DNA of 64,000 bases from UBA2199 sp964628035 (GTDB taxonomy: Bacteria; Acidobacteriota; Aminicenantia; UBA2199), in contig CAZVPI010000001.1 in NCBI GenBank assembly GCA_964628035.1, forward strand, positions 434,001 through 498,000, in the 5' to 3' direction. The translations under genes were made by a program, and so were the position numbers. Below the pieces are notes generated by a model, which had not been told where the DNA came from, did not search any database, and was given only the letters and a program-made list of their open reading frames with translations. Shown here piece after piece: positions 38,585 through 47,409 of the stretch (positions are counted from its first letter, which is position 1; the number at the start of each line of letters is the position of its first letter).

Positions 38585-40054
38585 TCACTCGCTGTAGCTG
38601 CGGATGGCGCGCTCAATGGCCGCGGCGCAGACCCGGCAGTAGGGGCGCAGGCCGCGGCTGAACATGATGCAGTCGAGCATGGGGCGGAAGAGCCCCTGGG
38701 CGGCGTAGCCGGCCCCCTCGAAGGCGCCGACCTTGCCCCGGAAGCGGCTCCTGCTGAAGAAGGCGTCGATCTCCAGCCCGTTCAGGCGCGACATTTCCTC
38801 GCTCTGCGCCTGCAGGGCGTCGATATCCGCCTGGGGGGCGCCGGAGCGCTTGGCGGCGGCGATGCGTTCGTTCATCTCGGCGCGCTTTTTCTGGTAGGCC
38901 TTATCCATCGCTTCGTAGGCCTGCTTTTCCCAAGGGGTGGGAATGGCGGTCCTCTTCGTCAGCAGGTCTTTCCACTTGATGTTGCCGGGATCGAGCAGGG
39001 CGGTGATGTTGGGCTCGAGCGGCTCGACGCCGGGCGGATAGAACTCGTTGTAGGCCACCGCCGAGGTATAGTACTCGTCGGCCAGGCCGGTGAACGAGTG
39101 GCCGAACTCGTGCAGGCACAGGTACGGGGCCCACTGGTTGTCGCTGGTGAAGGTGCAGTAGAGGTTGTAGATGCCGCCGCCGCCGTAGCGCGGCGAGTTG
39201 ACCAGGATCATCACCGCGTCGTAGGGGACGCGGCCGGCGACATCGCGCCAGGAGCGGTTGTCCTCGACCAGCAGGTAGCGCTCCGAGCCGAAGGCGTCGA
39301 AGGACGCGCCCAACGCCGTGTTGCGGAACGAGCCGAAGCTCGGCTCGTCGCAGCCGCTCTCGGCCGAGGGCTTGAGCAGGCCGGTGATGTTGAAGCGCTG
39401 GCGGAGGGTGGCGTAGGGCTCCTGGGCCAGCAGGATCTCGCTGAAGCGCGCGAGGTCGCGGCGGAACTTGTCGCTCTCGGCCGCGGTGTAGCCCTCGCCG
39501 AGGATGACCAGGTCGACCTGGCCGGCCGGCGGGCCGTTCTTCACCTGCTCGATTGCCAGGACCTCTCCCGGGGCGGGCCGCTCGCGCACGATGCGCATGT
39601 CGGCCGGGTCGATCTCGCTTTGAAAGATCGGCTGCGGCCGGTTCTGGCGGTCGCGCAGCAGCACCTCGATGCGCACCTTCTGCCTGGGCCAGGGCAGGAG
39701 CAGCGACTCGGCGAAGGTCTTCTTGACTCCGTTGGCCGCCGGCTCGGTCGTCTTGTACTCGCCGAAGTAGCTGTCGAAGCCCCTGCTGAAAAGGAGCGTT
39801 CCCGCGGCGGCGTCGCGCACGCGCAGAAGGTAGCGGCCGAGCTCTGCGGGGGCGAGCAGGCCACGCGGATTTCCGGCCCATGGCCCCTCCTGGATGAGGC
39901 GGTCGAGGGTGAAGAACTCCTCGCGGGCGTCGCCGGTGTGGAAGACGTCGACGCGCAGGGTGCGGTCGACGAAATAGCGGTCGAACTCGGTCGTCCCCTG
40001 GGCGATCGCCAGGAGCGGCAGCAGCAGGAAGAGGAGCGGCAGCGTTCGTTTCAT
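38585..40054 (-). CDS. Secreted M64-family (IgA-peptidase type) metallopeptidase
   Basis: The 489-residue protein has a signal peptide (about 1-19), an N-terminal beta domain and a catalytic domain with HEFGHSFTGLADEY (zinc ligands H315 and H319, base E316, Asp near 326), the M64 signature. The C-terminal part has a coiled-coil and a Cys-rich end (LDCIMFSRG, CRVCAAA). Such enzymes digest proteins outside the cell; IgA specificity should not be assumed. GGAGG is upstream. It converges with the M16C gene, 21 bases apart, and is divergent from the kinase. Confidence 0.9.
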   Translation of the reverse strand: MKRTLPLLFLLLPLLAIAQGTTEFDRYFVDRTLRVDVFHTGDAREEFFTLDRLIQEGPWAGNPRGLLAPAELGRYLLRVRDAAAGTLLFSRGFDSYFGEYKTTEPAANGVKKTFAESLLLPWPRQKVRIEVLLRDRQNRPQPIFQSEIDPADMRIVRERPAPGEVLAIEQVKNGPPAGQVDLVILGEGYTAAESDKFRRDLARFSEILLAQEPYATLRQRFNITGLLKPSAESGCDEPSFGSFRNTALGASFDAFGSERYLLVEDNRSWRDVAGRVPYDAVMILVNSPRYGGGGIYNLYCTFTSDNQWAPYLCLHEFGHSFTGLADEYYTSAVAYNEFYPPGVEPLEPNITALLDPGNIKWKDLLTKRTAIPTPWEKQAYEAMDKAYQKKRAEMNERIAAAKRSGAPQADIDALQAQSEEMSRLNGLEIDAFFSRSRFRGKVGAFEGAGYAAQGLFRPMLDCIMFSRGLRPYCRVCAAAIERAIRSYSE

Positions 40055-40074
40055 GGGCGCCTCCGGTCGGGGTG

Positions 40075-40103
40075 ATGATAGCATCCGCGCTGGCCTGGTA
40101 CAA
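40075..40103 (-). promoter_or_regulatory. Putative promoter of the M64 peptidase gene
   Basis: Minus strand TTGTAC (3 of 6), 17 bases, TATCAT (5 of 6), with a 20-base gap to the ATG that holds the GGAGG site. Confidence 0.4.
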
Positions 40104-40119
40104 TATGCGGCGGTTTCAT

Positions 40120-40148
40120 TTGTAATTGGCGGCGGGAATTGGTAGAAT
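40120..40148 (+). promoter_or_regulatory. Promoter of the receptor-like kinase gene
   Basis: TTGTAA (4 of 6), 17 bases, TAGAAT (5 of 6), followed by a leader with GGAGAA before the GTG at 40185. Confidence 0.6.
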
Positions 40149-40184
40149 TCCCCTCCCGGATATCGTGTTGGAGAAGAACCCAGC

Positions 40185-43040
40185 GTGGCGGAAAGCGAAG
40201 GAACCTTCGGCGACGGCGGCGAGGGCAGACGGCAGGAGAGCGGGCCGCTGGAACTGGCCTACCTCAACCTGGTCAAGCTGGAGCCGGGGACGGTGGTCAA
40301 CGGCCGCTACCGCCTGGAGCGGCTGATCGGCCAGGGCGGGTTCGGCATCGTCTTCGAGGCCCTGGACCAGACCCTGGGCTCGCGCGTGGCCGTCAAGTTT
40401 CTCAACCCCCGGCTGACGCGGAACGAGCGCAAGTTCCTGCGCGTCCGCCGCGAGATCAACCTGTCGCGGCGCATCAGCGACGAGCGCATCGTCAAGGTCT
40501 TCTCGCTCGAGATCTGGCGCGACGTCCGCTTCCTGGTCATGGAGCTGGCCGCCGGCCGCAGCCTCAAGTCGCTGCTGGAGGAAAAGTGCCTTCTCGCCTG
40601 GCCGGAGTTCAGGGACGTCTTCCTGGACATCGCCGGGGCGGTGGCGGTCCTGCACCAGAACGGCATCGTCCACCGCGACCTGAAGCCCGCCAACATCCTG
40701 ATCGACGATCGCGGCCGGGTGAAGATCCTCGACTTCGGGCTGGCCAAGGAGATCGAGGATGCGGAAAAGACCTCCACCGCCGGCGAGGTGGTCGGCTCGC
40801 CCTATTACATGTCGCCCGAGCAGATCCGCGGCCAGGATGTCGGCGCCGCCTCCGACGTCTACCAGCTGGGGCTGGTCCTTTACCGCGCCCTCTCCGGCCG
40901 CCATCCCTTCGAGCATCCCAGCACCATGGAGGTGATCTTCAAGCACCTCCACCAGCGGCCGGAGCCGCCGGATCCCTCCACCGGCGGCCTGCCGCGCTTC
41001 CTGCGCCACGGCCTGGACAGGGCCCTGGAGAAGTCGCCCGCGAAGCGCTTCCGCGACGCCGGCGCCATGGCCGCCTTCTTCCGCCGGGGGAAGATCTCCT
41101 GGCCGCAGCGGCTGCTGTCGGCCTGGCGGCGCGGCCCGTTCAAGTGGGCGCTGACCGGCGCGGCGCTGGCCGTCCTGGCCCTGTTCGCTTTCCGGTGGAC
41201 CTTCGGTTCGCAGGCGATCCACGAGCTCACTCCTCGCGGCACGGTCCTCGAGGCGCGCAACCGCTTCGGCGTCCGCCTGTGGCGCAGGGATTTCTCGCCC
41301 TGGACCGTCTTTCACGCCCACGCCACCGGCAGCTCGGTCCCCGTCCCCCAGGGAACGGGCCTGCAGTCGGAGTTCGGCGGCCTGAAGCTGAACGGCCGCC
41401 GGGTGGTCCTGGCCCTGCTGCTGCCGCCCCAGCCCCTGGTCTTCCCGGCCGCAAGCTCCATCGCCAGCGACGAGTTCATGATGCGCCAGGCCATCCTGGA
41501 CGAACACGGGCACCTGCTCCGGCGCGAGCCTTTCCTGCGCGAGGGCGAGTTCGATGCCTATGACTACCCGCGCGTGCTCAAGCCCTACGAGGTCACGATG
41601 CTGCCTGGCGGCGGGGACGGCGAAGTGGACGCGCTGCTCTGCGTGCAGCAGTACCAGAGCATGTACCCTTTCGCCATGGTCTTCCTCCGCGGCATCCGGA
41701 GATTCGTCTATACCAATTCCGGCACCCTGGAGGCCTTCCCGCTGGGCAGCCGCGGCGGGCTCTCGCTCTTCATGTTCTTCGGGGTCAACAACCTCTTCTC
41801 CCACATGTCGTTCATCGCCGAGAACGGCTTCACGCCCGACCGCAGCGGCTGGAGGGTGATCAAGGGCATCCCCAACCTGCGGGCGGACGAGCGCAACAAT
41901 GTCCCCTACAGCGGCTCCCTCTATCTCCTGCCCTCGCAGGTGCACATGGTCGCGAACCGCTGGCGGCAGGAGGGATGGGCGCGGTTCGAAGAGGGGACGA
42001 TGGGCGACTCCCTGGAGATCGACCGCCAGGGGCGGTTGACGGTGCGGACCAAGGAAGGCGTCCGCAAGTACCAGGACTCGACCGACACGCTGCGCCGGGT
42101 CTACACCCTGTTCAACGCCGTCTACCAGGAACGCGTCAAGAGGCGCAACCTCAAGAACGCCCTCGACCGCATCGCCGAGGCGCTGGCCTTTCCCCTGCAG
42201 AACCCCTACCTGCGCTCGGCGCTGCTGTACGTCCAGGGCGACCTGCAGGTGGGGCTCGGCCGCTATGCCGAAGGCGAGGCCTCGCTGCTGGAGTCGCTGC
42301 GCGCGTATCCGGGCAACAACGACGCCAACGAGCGCCTGTGCGAGATGGAGGTGCTGAAGGGCGACCCCGCCGCCGCCCTGCGCCGTCTGCACGAGAGCTT
42401 CGCCGACAACACCCGGTTCTGGGGCTTCCGCGACTTCGGCGTGCACCTGTTCAGGTTCTATGTCGGCCTGCATCAAGGCATGTTCGGCCGGGCCGCCGAT
42501 GAGATCGTCAAGCTGAAGCCCTCTGTCCCCGCCATCGCCGACCTGTGCCTGGCGATGCGCGATCTGTTCCACGGCGACTATGCGGCGGCGCTCTCCTTCC
42601 TGCGCCGCCTCGAGCGCCAGCCCCTGGATGTCCACGACCTGCGCGAGATGAGGCTGTTGCTGGGACGCGCGCTTTTGATCAGCGGGAGCGACGAAGGAAA
42701 GGCCAGGTTCCTTTTTGAGGACCTGCAGCGCAACTCGCTCGAATACGGCCACCTGGCCGAGCTTTCGGCCTGCTATTTCCTGGCCCGCTCGGGACGGCCC
42801 GCGGAGGCCGCCCGCTCGGCCCGCGAGGCGTTCACCCGCCTCCGAGAACGGGCGCGGGGCGACTTCATGACCCGCATCTGGCTTTTTTACGACGCCTACG
42901 TGTACGGCCTGACCCAGGAACTCGCCGGCGACCGGCGCCAGGCCGGGGCCGGCTACCGCGCCTGCGTCGAGGCCAATCCCCATACCGACCTGGCCCGGCG
43001 CGCGCGGGAGCGCCTGAAGATTTTGAGGCCGGGGGCGTGA
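40185..43040 (+). CDS. Receptor-like Ser/Thr protein kinase with large extracytoplasmic region
   Basis: The 951-residue protein has a Hanks-type kinase domain: Gly loop IGQGGFGIVFEA (48-59), Lys K71, HRDLKPAN (163-170), DFG (183-185) and an activation segment with GSPYYMSPEQ. A TM helix spans 321-340. The outer part starts with an unknown domain (about 345-640) and ends in TPR-like repeats (about 650-950). Such kinases sense envelope signals, but the outer domain is not one of the usual PASTA or WD40 types. The start is GTG. Confidence 0.9.
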   Translation: MAESEGTFGDGGEGRRQESGPLELAYLNLVKLEPGTVVNGRYRLERLIGQGGFGIVFEALDQTLGSRVAVKFLNPRLTRNERKFLRVRREINLSRRISDERIVKVFSLEIWRDVRFLVMELAAGRSLKSLLEEKCLLAWPEFRDVFLDIAGAVAVLHQNGIVHRDLKPANILIDDRGRVKILDFGLAKEIEDAEKTSTAGEVVGSPYYMSPEQIRGQDVGAASDVYQLGLVLYRALSGRHPFEHPSTMEVIFKHLHQRPEPPDPSTGGLPRFLRHGLDRALEKSPAKRFRDAGAMAAFFRRGKISWPQRLLSAWRRGPFKWALTGAALAVLALFAFRWTFGSQAIHELTPRGTVLEARNRFGVRLWRRDFSPWTVFHAHATGSSVPVPQGTGLQSEFGGLKLNGRRVVLALLLPPQPLVFPAASSIASDEFMMRQAILDEHGHLLRREPFLREGEFDAYDYPRVLKPYEVTMLPGGGDGEVDALLCVQQYQSMYPFAMVFLRGIRRFVYTNSGTLEAFPLGSRGGLSLFMFFGVNNLFSHMSFIAENGFTPDRSGWRVIKGIPNLRADERNNVPYSGSLYLLPSQVHMVANRWRQEGWARFEEGTMGDSLEIDRQGRLTVRTKEGVRKYQDSTDTLRRVYTLFNAVYQERVKRRNLKNALDRIAEALAFPLQNPYLRSALLYVQGDLQVGLGRYAEGEASLLESLRAYPGNNDANERLCEMEVLKGDPAAALRRLHESFADNTRFWGFRDFGVHLFRFYVGLHQGMFGRAADEIVKLKPSVPAIADLCLAMRDLFHGDYAAALSFLRRLERQPLDVHDLREMRLLLGRALLISGSDEGKARFLFEDLQRNSLEYGHLAELSACYFLARSGRPAEAARSAREAFTRLRERARGDFMTRIWLFYDAYVYGLTQELAGDRRQAGAGYRACVEANPHTDLARRARERLKILRPGA

Positions 43041-43113
43041 GGCGTTTGCGCAACCGGGGCAGACCAGCCGCCGGGGCGGCGCGCCCAACCGGCGGCGACC
43101 AAGGAGGACGAAC

Positions 43114-43509
43114 ATGGAGATGAAGATCACTTTTCCCGGCGGCAAGAAGGTGGACGCCGAGTACAACGGCTTCACGCACAGGACCGACCAGCCGCCGGCG
43201 GCCGGCGGCGGGGGCTCGGCCCCCTCGCCTTTCGACCTGTTCCTGGCTTCTCTGGGCACCTGCGCCGGTTTTTATGTCCTCGCCTTCTGCCAGGGGCGGG
43301 GCATCGACAGCGCCGGCATCGAGCTGGGCATGGGGCTGGAATGGGACCCGCAAAGCCACCGCATCGGCCGGGTGAACATCGAGATCGTTCTCCCCGCTTC
43401 TTTCCCGGAGAAATACCGGGCCGCCGTGGTCCAGGCGGCCCAGGCATGCACGGTGAAGAAGCACCTGCAGAACCCGCCCGAATTCAACCTCTACGCCACC
43501 GTCCGCTGA
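43114..43509 (+). CDS. OsmC/Ohr family peroxiredoxin-like protein
   Basis: A 131-residue OsmC-fold protein with the two reactive cysteines in SLGTCAGFYVLAFCQ and QACTVKKHL. OsmC proteins reduce organic hydroperoxides in the cytoplasm. AAGGAGG precedes the ATG. It stands 73 bases after the kinase gene and its stop directly abuts the stop of the convergent VIT/VWA gene, leaving no intergenic base. Confidence 0.88.
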   Translation: MEMKITFPGGKKVDAEYNGFTHRTDQPPAAGGGGSAPSPFDLFLASLGTCAGFYVLAFCQGRGIDSAGIELGMGLEWDPQSHRIGRVNIEIVLPASFPEKYRAAVVQAAQACTVKKHLQNPPEFNLYATVR

Positions 43510-45708
43510 TCATCCCCCGGCTTCAGGGTCGAAGATCTCGATCAGGCGGCCCCGGCTCAGAAGACGGACGCTGCGCCCCAGGGCCAGCGCCTGGGCCAGT
43601 TCAGGATGTTCCCGCAGCAGGGAGAAGTAGGCGGGGGAGGCGAAGGCCACGCGCTTTTCCGGCAGCCGGCCCTTTTCCTGGATGCGGCCATCGACCCAGG
43701 TGCCGTTGTTGAGGTAGAAAGCCGCGCCGCCGGCCGTCCGTACCCCTCCGGCGATGGCGCTGGGGAGCGGGCGGGCGGCGTCGGCCGTCGCCGCCTCGTT
43801 CAACCGCTGCAGCGCCACGCTGGCGCGCACGCTGCCGCTGCCCGACTTGTCCTTCATGGCTGCGAACTCCTCGCGCTGCCCGCGCTCCAGGGCCGGAGCG
43901 CCGGGGATGCCGGTGACGGTCATGTCGCTCTCGGCGAGCTCGCCGCGGCCGCGGCGGGCCTTCTCGTCCTCGACGATCAGGTAACTGGTGTAGGGGGTGA
44001 TGATGCCGTGGCGCCGGGCCAGGCGCTTCACCTCCTCGGCCAGTTCCCGTTCCTCGCCGTGCAGGCGGATCTGGTCGAGCAGATAGCCGACGCGCCGGGC
44101 CGCCCACAGGGCAGGCAGGAAATCGTGGTCAAGGTCCTGCCGCGGCAGGTCGGCCTGGAAAGTGAATGTTTCATCGCGGCCATTGACCGTGCCGCGCAGG
44201 GTGAAGGTCGCGCGGCCCTGGCCGCGGTAGCGGCCGGCGACCGTCAGCGCCGCGCCGCGGTACAAATCAGGCAGACGGTTCGGGTGCGTCTGCGACACCC
44301 CGGCTTCCTTCGAGATGTCAAGGCGCAGGCCGCCCAGCACCGGCGAGCTGATCTTCTCGTACAAGCGGGTGATGCCGGTGGCGATATTCTCGCCGGACTC
44401 CAGGTAGGTGCGGAAGGTGCCGGTGCGCTCGGCGAAGCCGTCCAGCAGGTGGGTGTTGATCTCGTCCCCGATGGCCACCGGGAACAGGCGCAGACCGACC
44501 TCTTGGGCCTCCGTCGCCAGGCGCAGCAGCGCTTCCTCCCCGGTTTCGCCGATGGTCGGCCGGCCGTCGGTGACCAGGACGATGACCCGCGGCCGGCCGC
44601 CGGGAGCGGGGTCGCCACCCGCCGTTTTCAGCGCTTCCTCCAAATTGGTGCCGCCGGCGGCCTGCCAGCCGGAGACGAACTCCCGGGCCCGCGCCAGGTT
44701 CGCCGCGTCGGCCGGCAGCGGCCTGTGGAACAGGGGCTCGGCCTCGGTGGCGAAGCGCACGACATTGAAGCGGTCACCCCGCCGCAGCCTCTGCAGGCAA
44801 AGGAGGATCGCCTCCCGCGCCTGCTCCATGGCCCTGCCGGCCATGCTGCCCGAGGTGTCGACCAAGAAGGTGATGTCGCGGGAGGCGACCTCCCTCTCCT
44901 CGCGCCCGAAGCCGGGGGCGATGCTGAGGAAGAACGTGCCGTCCTGACCGGCGGCCCGGTGGGCCAGCAGGGAGAATCCCAGGCGCTGCCGGGTCGGCGT
45001 GACGATCAGGCGGAAATCGCGGTCGGGGAGCGCGTCTCGGACCGCATAGCGTACCGTGGCCCGCCCCGCGGCCGGACGCGAGATCTCCGCTTCGTGGCTG
45101 GGGCAGTGGACGGAGGCCAGGGGCGACGGCGAGTGGACGTCGGCCACGATGCTCACCTCGGGGATGGGCCGGGAGGAGAACTTCTCGGTCGCCAGGGGAT
45201 AGCGGTAGGCGAGGGCGCCGTTGTCCTGCTCCAGCACCTCGTGGTAGGAGATGCGTATGCGCTTGCGGCCCCGCGGCTCGATGGGGAATACGCGCATCCT
45301 GAACACGCCGCTGCCGCTGTATTCGAGCAGGGCCGGATCGCGCAGCCGGCGCACGATGTCCTCGTAGACGGCGCGCGCCTTGGCCGCGTCGAGCAGCTCG
45401 GCCCGCGCCTCGCGGCCGTCGATCCACATGCTGAAGCCGCGGACGGCCGCTCCGGCCGGCAGCGGGAACAGGTAGAAGCCCTCGAGGCGCTCGGCGTTGG
45501 GGTTGTAGAACTCCTGGTCGACCGCGGTCGTCGCCAGCTGGCCGTCGAGGGTCACGCGCACGTCGTGGCGCACGACCTGGAGCGGGAACGGGCCGGCCGG
45601 CCCGGGACGCGGCGGCCGCGGGATGACGATGAACCCGTCGGCGCGCAGGGCGCCGGCGGCCAGGAACGCCAGCAGCGTTGCCGCGATGCGGATGCGTGCG
45701 CGTTTCAT
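43510..45708 (-). CDS. Secreted VIT- and VWA-domain protein
   Basis: The 732-residue protein has a signal peptide (about 1-23), a VIT domain (about 40-165; EFYNPNAERLEGFYLFPLP) and a VWA domain (about 280-460) with an intact MIDAS, DTSGSM and TDGRPT. This is the inter-alpha-trypsin-inhibitor-like arrangement found in many bacteria, probably for metal-dependent protein adhesion at the envelope. The start is 7 bases after the upstream VWA gene, whose stop region supplies the GAGGG ribosome site, so the two are coupled. Confidence 0.92.
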   Translation of the reverse strand: MKRARIRIAATLLAFLAAGALRADGFIVIPRPPRPGPAGPFPLQVVRHDVRVTLDGQLATTAVDQEFYNPNAERLEGFYLFPLPAGAAVRGFSMWIDGREARAELLDAAKARAVYEDIVRRLRDPALLEYSGSGVFRMRVFPIEPRGRKRIRISYHEVLEQDNGALAYRYPLATEKFSSRPIPEVSIVADVHSPSPLASVHCPSHEAEISRPAAGRATVRYAVRDALPDRDFRLIVTPTRQRLGFSLLAHRAAGQDGTFFLSIAPGFGREEREVASRDITFLVDTSGSMAGRAMEQAREAILLCLQRLRRGDRFNVVRFATEAEPLFHRPLPADAANLARAREFVSGWQAAGGTNLEEALKTAGGDPAPGGRPRVIVLVTDGRPTIGETGEEALLRLATEAQEVGLRLFPVAIGDEINTHLLDGFAERTGTFRTYLESGENIATGITRLYEKISSPVLGGLRLDISKEAGVSQTHPNRLPDLYRGAALTVAGRYRGQGRATFTLRGTVNGRDETFTFQADLPRQDLDHDFLPALWAARRVGYLLDQIRLHGEERELAEEVKRLARRHGIITPYTSYLIVEDEKARRGRGELAESDMTVTGIPGAPALERGQREEFAAMKDKSGSGSVRASVALQRLNEAATADAARPLPSAIAGGVRTAGGAAFYLNNGTWVDGRIQEKGRLPEKRVAFASPAYFSLLREHPELAQALALGRSVRLLSRGRLIEIFDPEAGG

Positions 45709-45715
45709 GGGACCC

Positions 45716-46849
45716 TCAGCGGCAGAAGGCGAAGCCCTTCTTTTCCGCCTGGCGGCGCAGGGCCTCGAGGATCGCCCCGTCCAGCGTGCCGGCGGCTGGG
45801 GAGTTTTTCAGGGCCTGGCGGATGAAGCGCTCGCGCTCGGCGCTCAGCGCGGCGATCTTTTCCCGCAGGGCCTGGCGCTGCCGCTCCATGCCTTGCAGGT
45901 AGCGCCTGCGTTCCGGCGCCGGCATCCCCCTCATCTCGGCGGGCAGCTCCTCGTCGCGCAGCTCCTCCAGCTTGACGCGCCCCTTTTTCTCGGCGTCGAC
46001 CAGGTCCCACGAGGAGCTGTCGTACATCGGCGCCGCCTTGGCGGCGGCGCGCTCGGCCAGGAAGGCGCCGCCCACGGCGGCCGCGTTCTCGTCCTGGGCC
46101 TGTTGCCGCTCCTTGCCGGCCGCGCCCTTCCGGCCATAGGCCAGATAGGTCCCGTTCAATTCCCGCCCCAGGCGGGCGATCTCGGCGTCCTGCGGGGCGC
46201 TGACCGGCGGCGGGGCGTTGTCGGCGTCGATGGCCGCGTACTGGCCGTCGGCCAGGTCGGCCCCCTCCTTCCACCCCGTCCGCTCCCCCTCGGCCCTAGG
46301 GCCGCAGAAGATGGTGTTGACGACGATGCCGCGGCGGACGGCCTCGCGGCAGGACTCGCGGTAGTCGATCGCCCCCTGCGAGAAGGGCTCGTTGCCGGCG
46401 ATGACGATCATCTTCAGGTCGTTGCCGCCGCGGCTCCAGTCCAGCTCGCGCACCGCCGCCTGGATGACCTGGCCGCAGTACTCGTCGCCGCCGTTGGTGC
46501 GCAGCTTGAACAGCTCTTCGGAGACGAGATCGAGGTCCTCGCTCAGGGGGACGATGCGCCGCAGGTAGCCCTGGGCGGCGGCAAGGGTGCTTTGCCCGTA
46601 CTCGTAGAGCGCGACCTGCAGGAGCGGGGCGCGCCCCCCCCGGCGGGCCGAAGCCAGCTCGTTGACGATCTTCCAGATGCGCGAGCGCGCCTGGTCGATC
46701 AGCCCGTCCATGCTGCCCGAGGTGTCGAGCAGGACCGCCAGCTGGACGCGGGGCCGGTCGTGGGCTGTGGGCGCCGGGAGTGACTTGGCCGGCAGGCCCT
46801 GGGCCAGGAATGAAGCCAGGATCAAAAGGAAAACCTTCTTGTTTTTCAT
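45716..46849 (-). CDS. Secreted VWA-domain protein
   Basis: The 377-residue product has a signal peptide (about 1-22), a VWA domain (about 33-215) with MIDAS residues DTSGSMDG and AGNEPFS, and a C-terminal helical segment with EAF-like basic coiled coil. The second MIDAS Thr segment is TNGGDEYCG. It probably binds a partner protein through Mg2+, perhaps with the VIT/VWA protein that follows it in the operon. AGAGGAGG precedes the start. Confidence 0.88.
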   Translation of the reverse strand: MKNKKVFLLILASFLAQGLPAKSLPAPTAHDRPRVQLAVLLDTSGSMDGLIDQARSRIWKIVNELASARRGGRAPLLQVALYEYGQSTLAAAQGYLRRIVPLSEDLDLVSEELFKLRTNGGDEYCGQVIQAAVRELDWSRGGNDLKMIVIAGNEPFSQGAIDYRESCREAVRRGIVVNTIFCGPRAEGERTGWKEGADLADGQYAAIDADNAPPPVSAPQDAEIARLGRELNGTYLAYGRKGAAGKERQQAQDENAAAVGGAFLAERAAAKAAPMYDSSSWDLVDAEKKGRVKLEELRDEELPAEMRGMPAPERRRYLQGMERQRQALREKIAALSAERERFIRQALKNSPAAGTLDGAILEALRRQAEKKGFAFCR

Positions 46850-46915
46850 GCCGCCTCCTCTTGCCGGGGTTAGACGGCGGCGACGTGTTTTTTTTTCGCA
46901 GGCAACGGATCGCCC

Positions 46916-47332
46916 TTACTCGCCCTGAAGCTGGACGATGAGGCGACGCTGGCGCGGCTTGTTGTCGAACTCGAGGAAGACGATCTGCTGCCAGGTGCCC
47001 AGCAGCAGCCGTCCCGCGGCGAAGGGGACGGTCAGCGAGGGCCCGATCAGCGCTGCCCGCAGGTGCGAGTGGCCGTTGCCGTCGTGCCAGGTCCGGTCGT
47101 GGCAATAGGCCCTGTCGGCGGGGATGAGCTTCTGCAGCAGCTGCGGCAGGTCCTGCCGCAGACCCGGTTCGAACTCGATGGTCGACAGCGCCCCGGTCGA
47201 TCCTGGCACGAACACCAGGGCCTGCCCGTCGCTCAGCCCCGACTCGGAGACGATCTTCTGAACGTCGGGCGTGAGGTCGATGATCTCGTCGCGCGCCTCG
47301 GTGCTCACGGAAATGTGCGCCAGGGTGATCAT
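46916..47332 (-). CDS. YjbQ/UPF0047 family protein
   Basis: A 138-residue beta-rich protein of the UPF0047 family, some of which show weak thiamine-phosphate synthase activity. Family motifs are GALSTIEFEPGL, WHDGNGHSHLRAALIGPS and LGTWQQIVFLEFD, which include the conserved metal-binding His residues. The ATG at 47332 is 6 bases after a perfect TATAAT, and no Shine-Dalgarno exists, so the mRNA is probably leaderless. A longer in-frame start would run through the divergent gatE promoter. Confidence 0.9.
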   Translation of the reverse strand: MITLAHISVSTEARDEIIDLTPDVQKIVSESGLSDGQALVFVPGSTGALSTIEFEPGLRQDLPQLLQKLIPADRAYCHDRTWHDGNGHSHLRAALIGPSLTVPFAAGRLLLGTWQQIVFLEFDNKPRQRRLIVQLQGE

Positions 47333-47338
47333 GGGGCC

Positions 47339-47366
47339 ATTATAGCGCCGCGGGCGCCATTGACAA
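47339..47366 (-). promoter_or_regulatory. Promoter of yjbQ
   Basis: Minus strand TTGTCA (5 of 6), 16 bases, TATAAT (6 of 6), 6 bases to the ATG. Its -35 occupies the same bases as the gatE -35 on the other strand. Confidence 0.75.
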
Positions 47367-47388
47367 AGCGGCGGTCCGGGCATATAGT
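47360..47388 (+). promoter_or_regulatory. Promoter of the gatE-gatD operon
   Basis: TTGACA (6 of 6) at 47360-47365, 17 bases, TATAGT (5 of 6) at 47383-47388. Transcription would start near 47395, just before the GAGGGA ribosome site. This is a bacterial promoter in front of an archaeal-type operon. Confidence 0.8.
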
Positions 47389-47409
47389 ATCTCTTCTTTC
47401 CGAGGGAAC

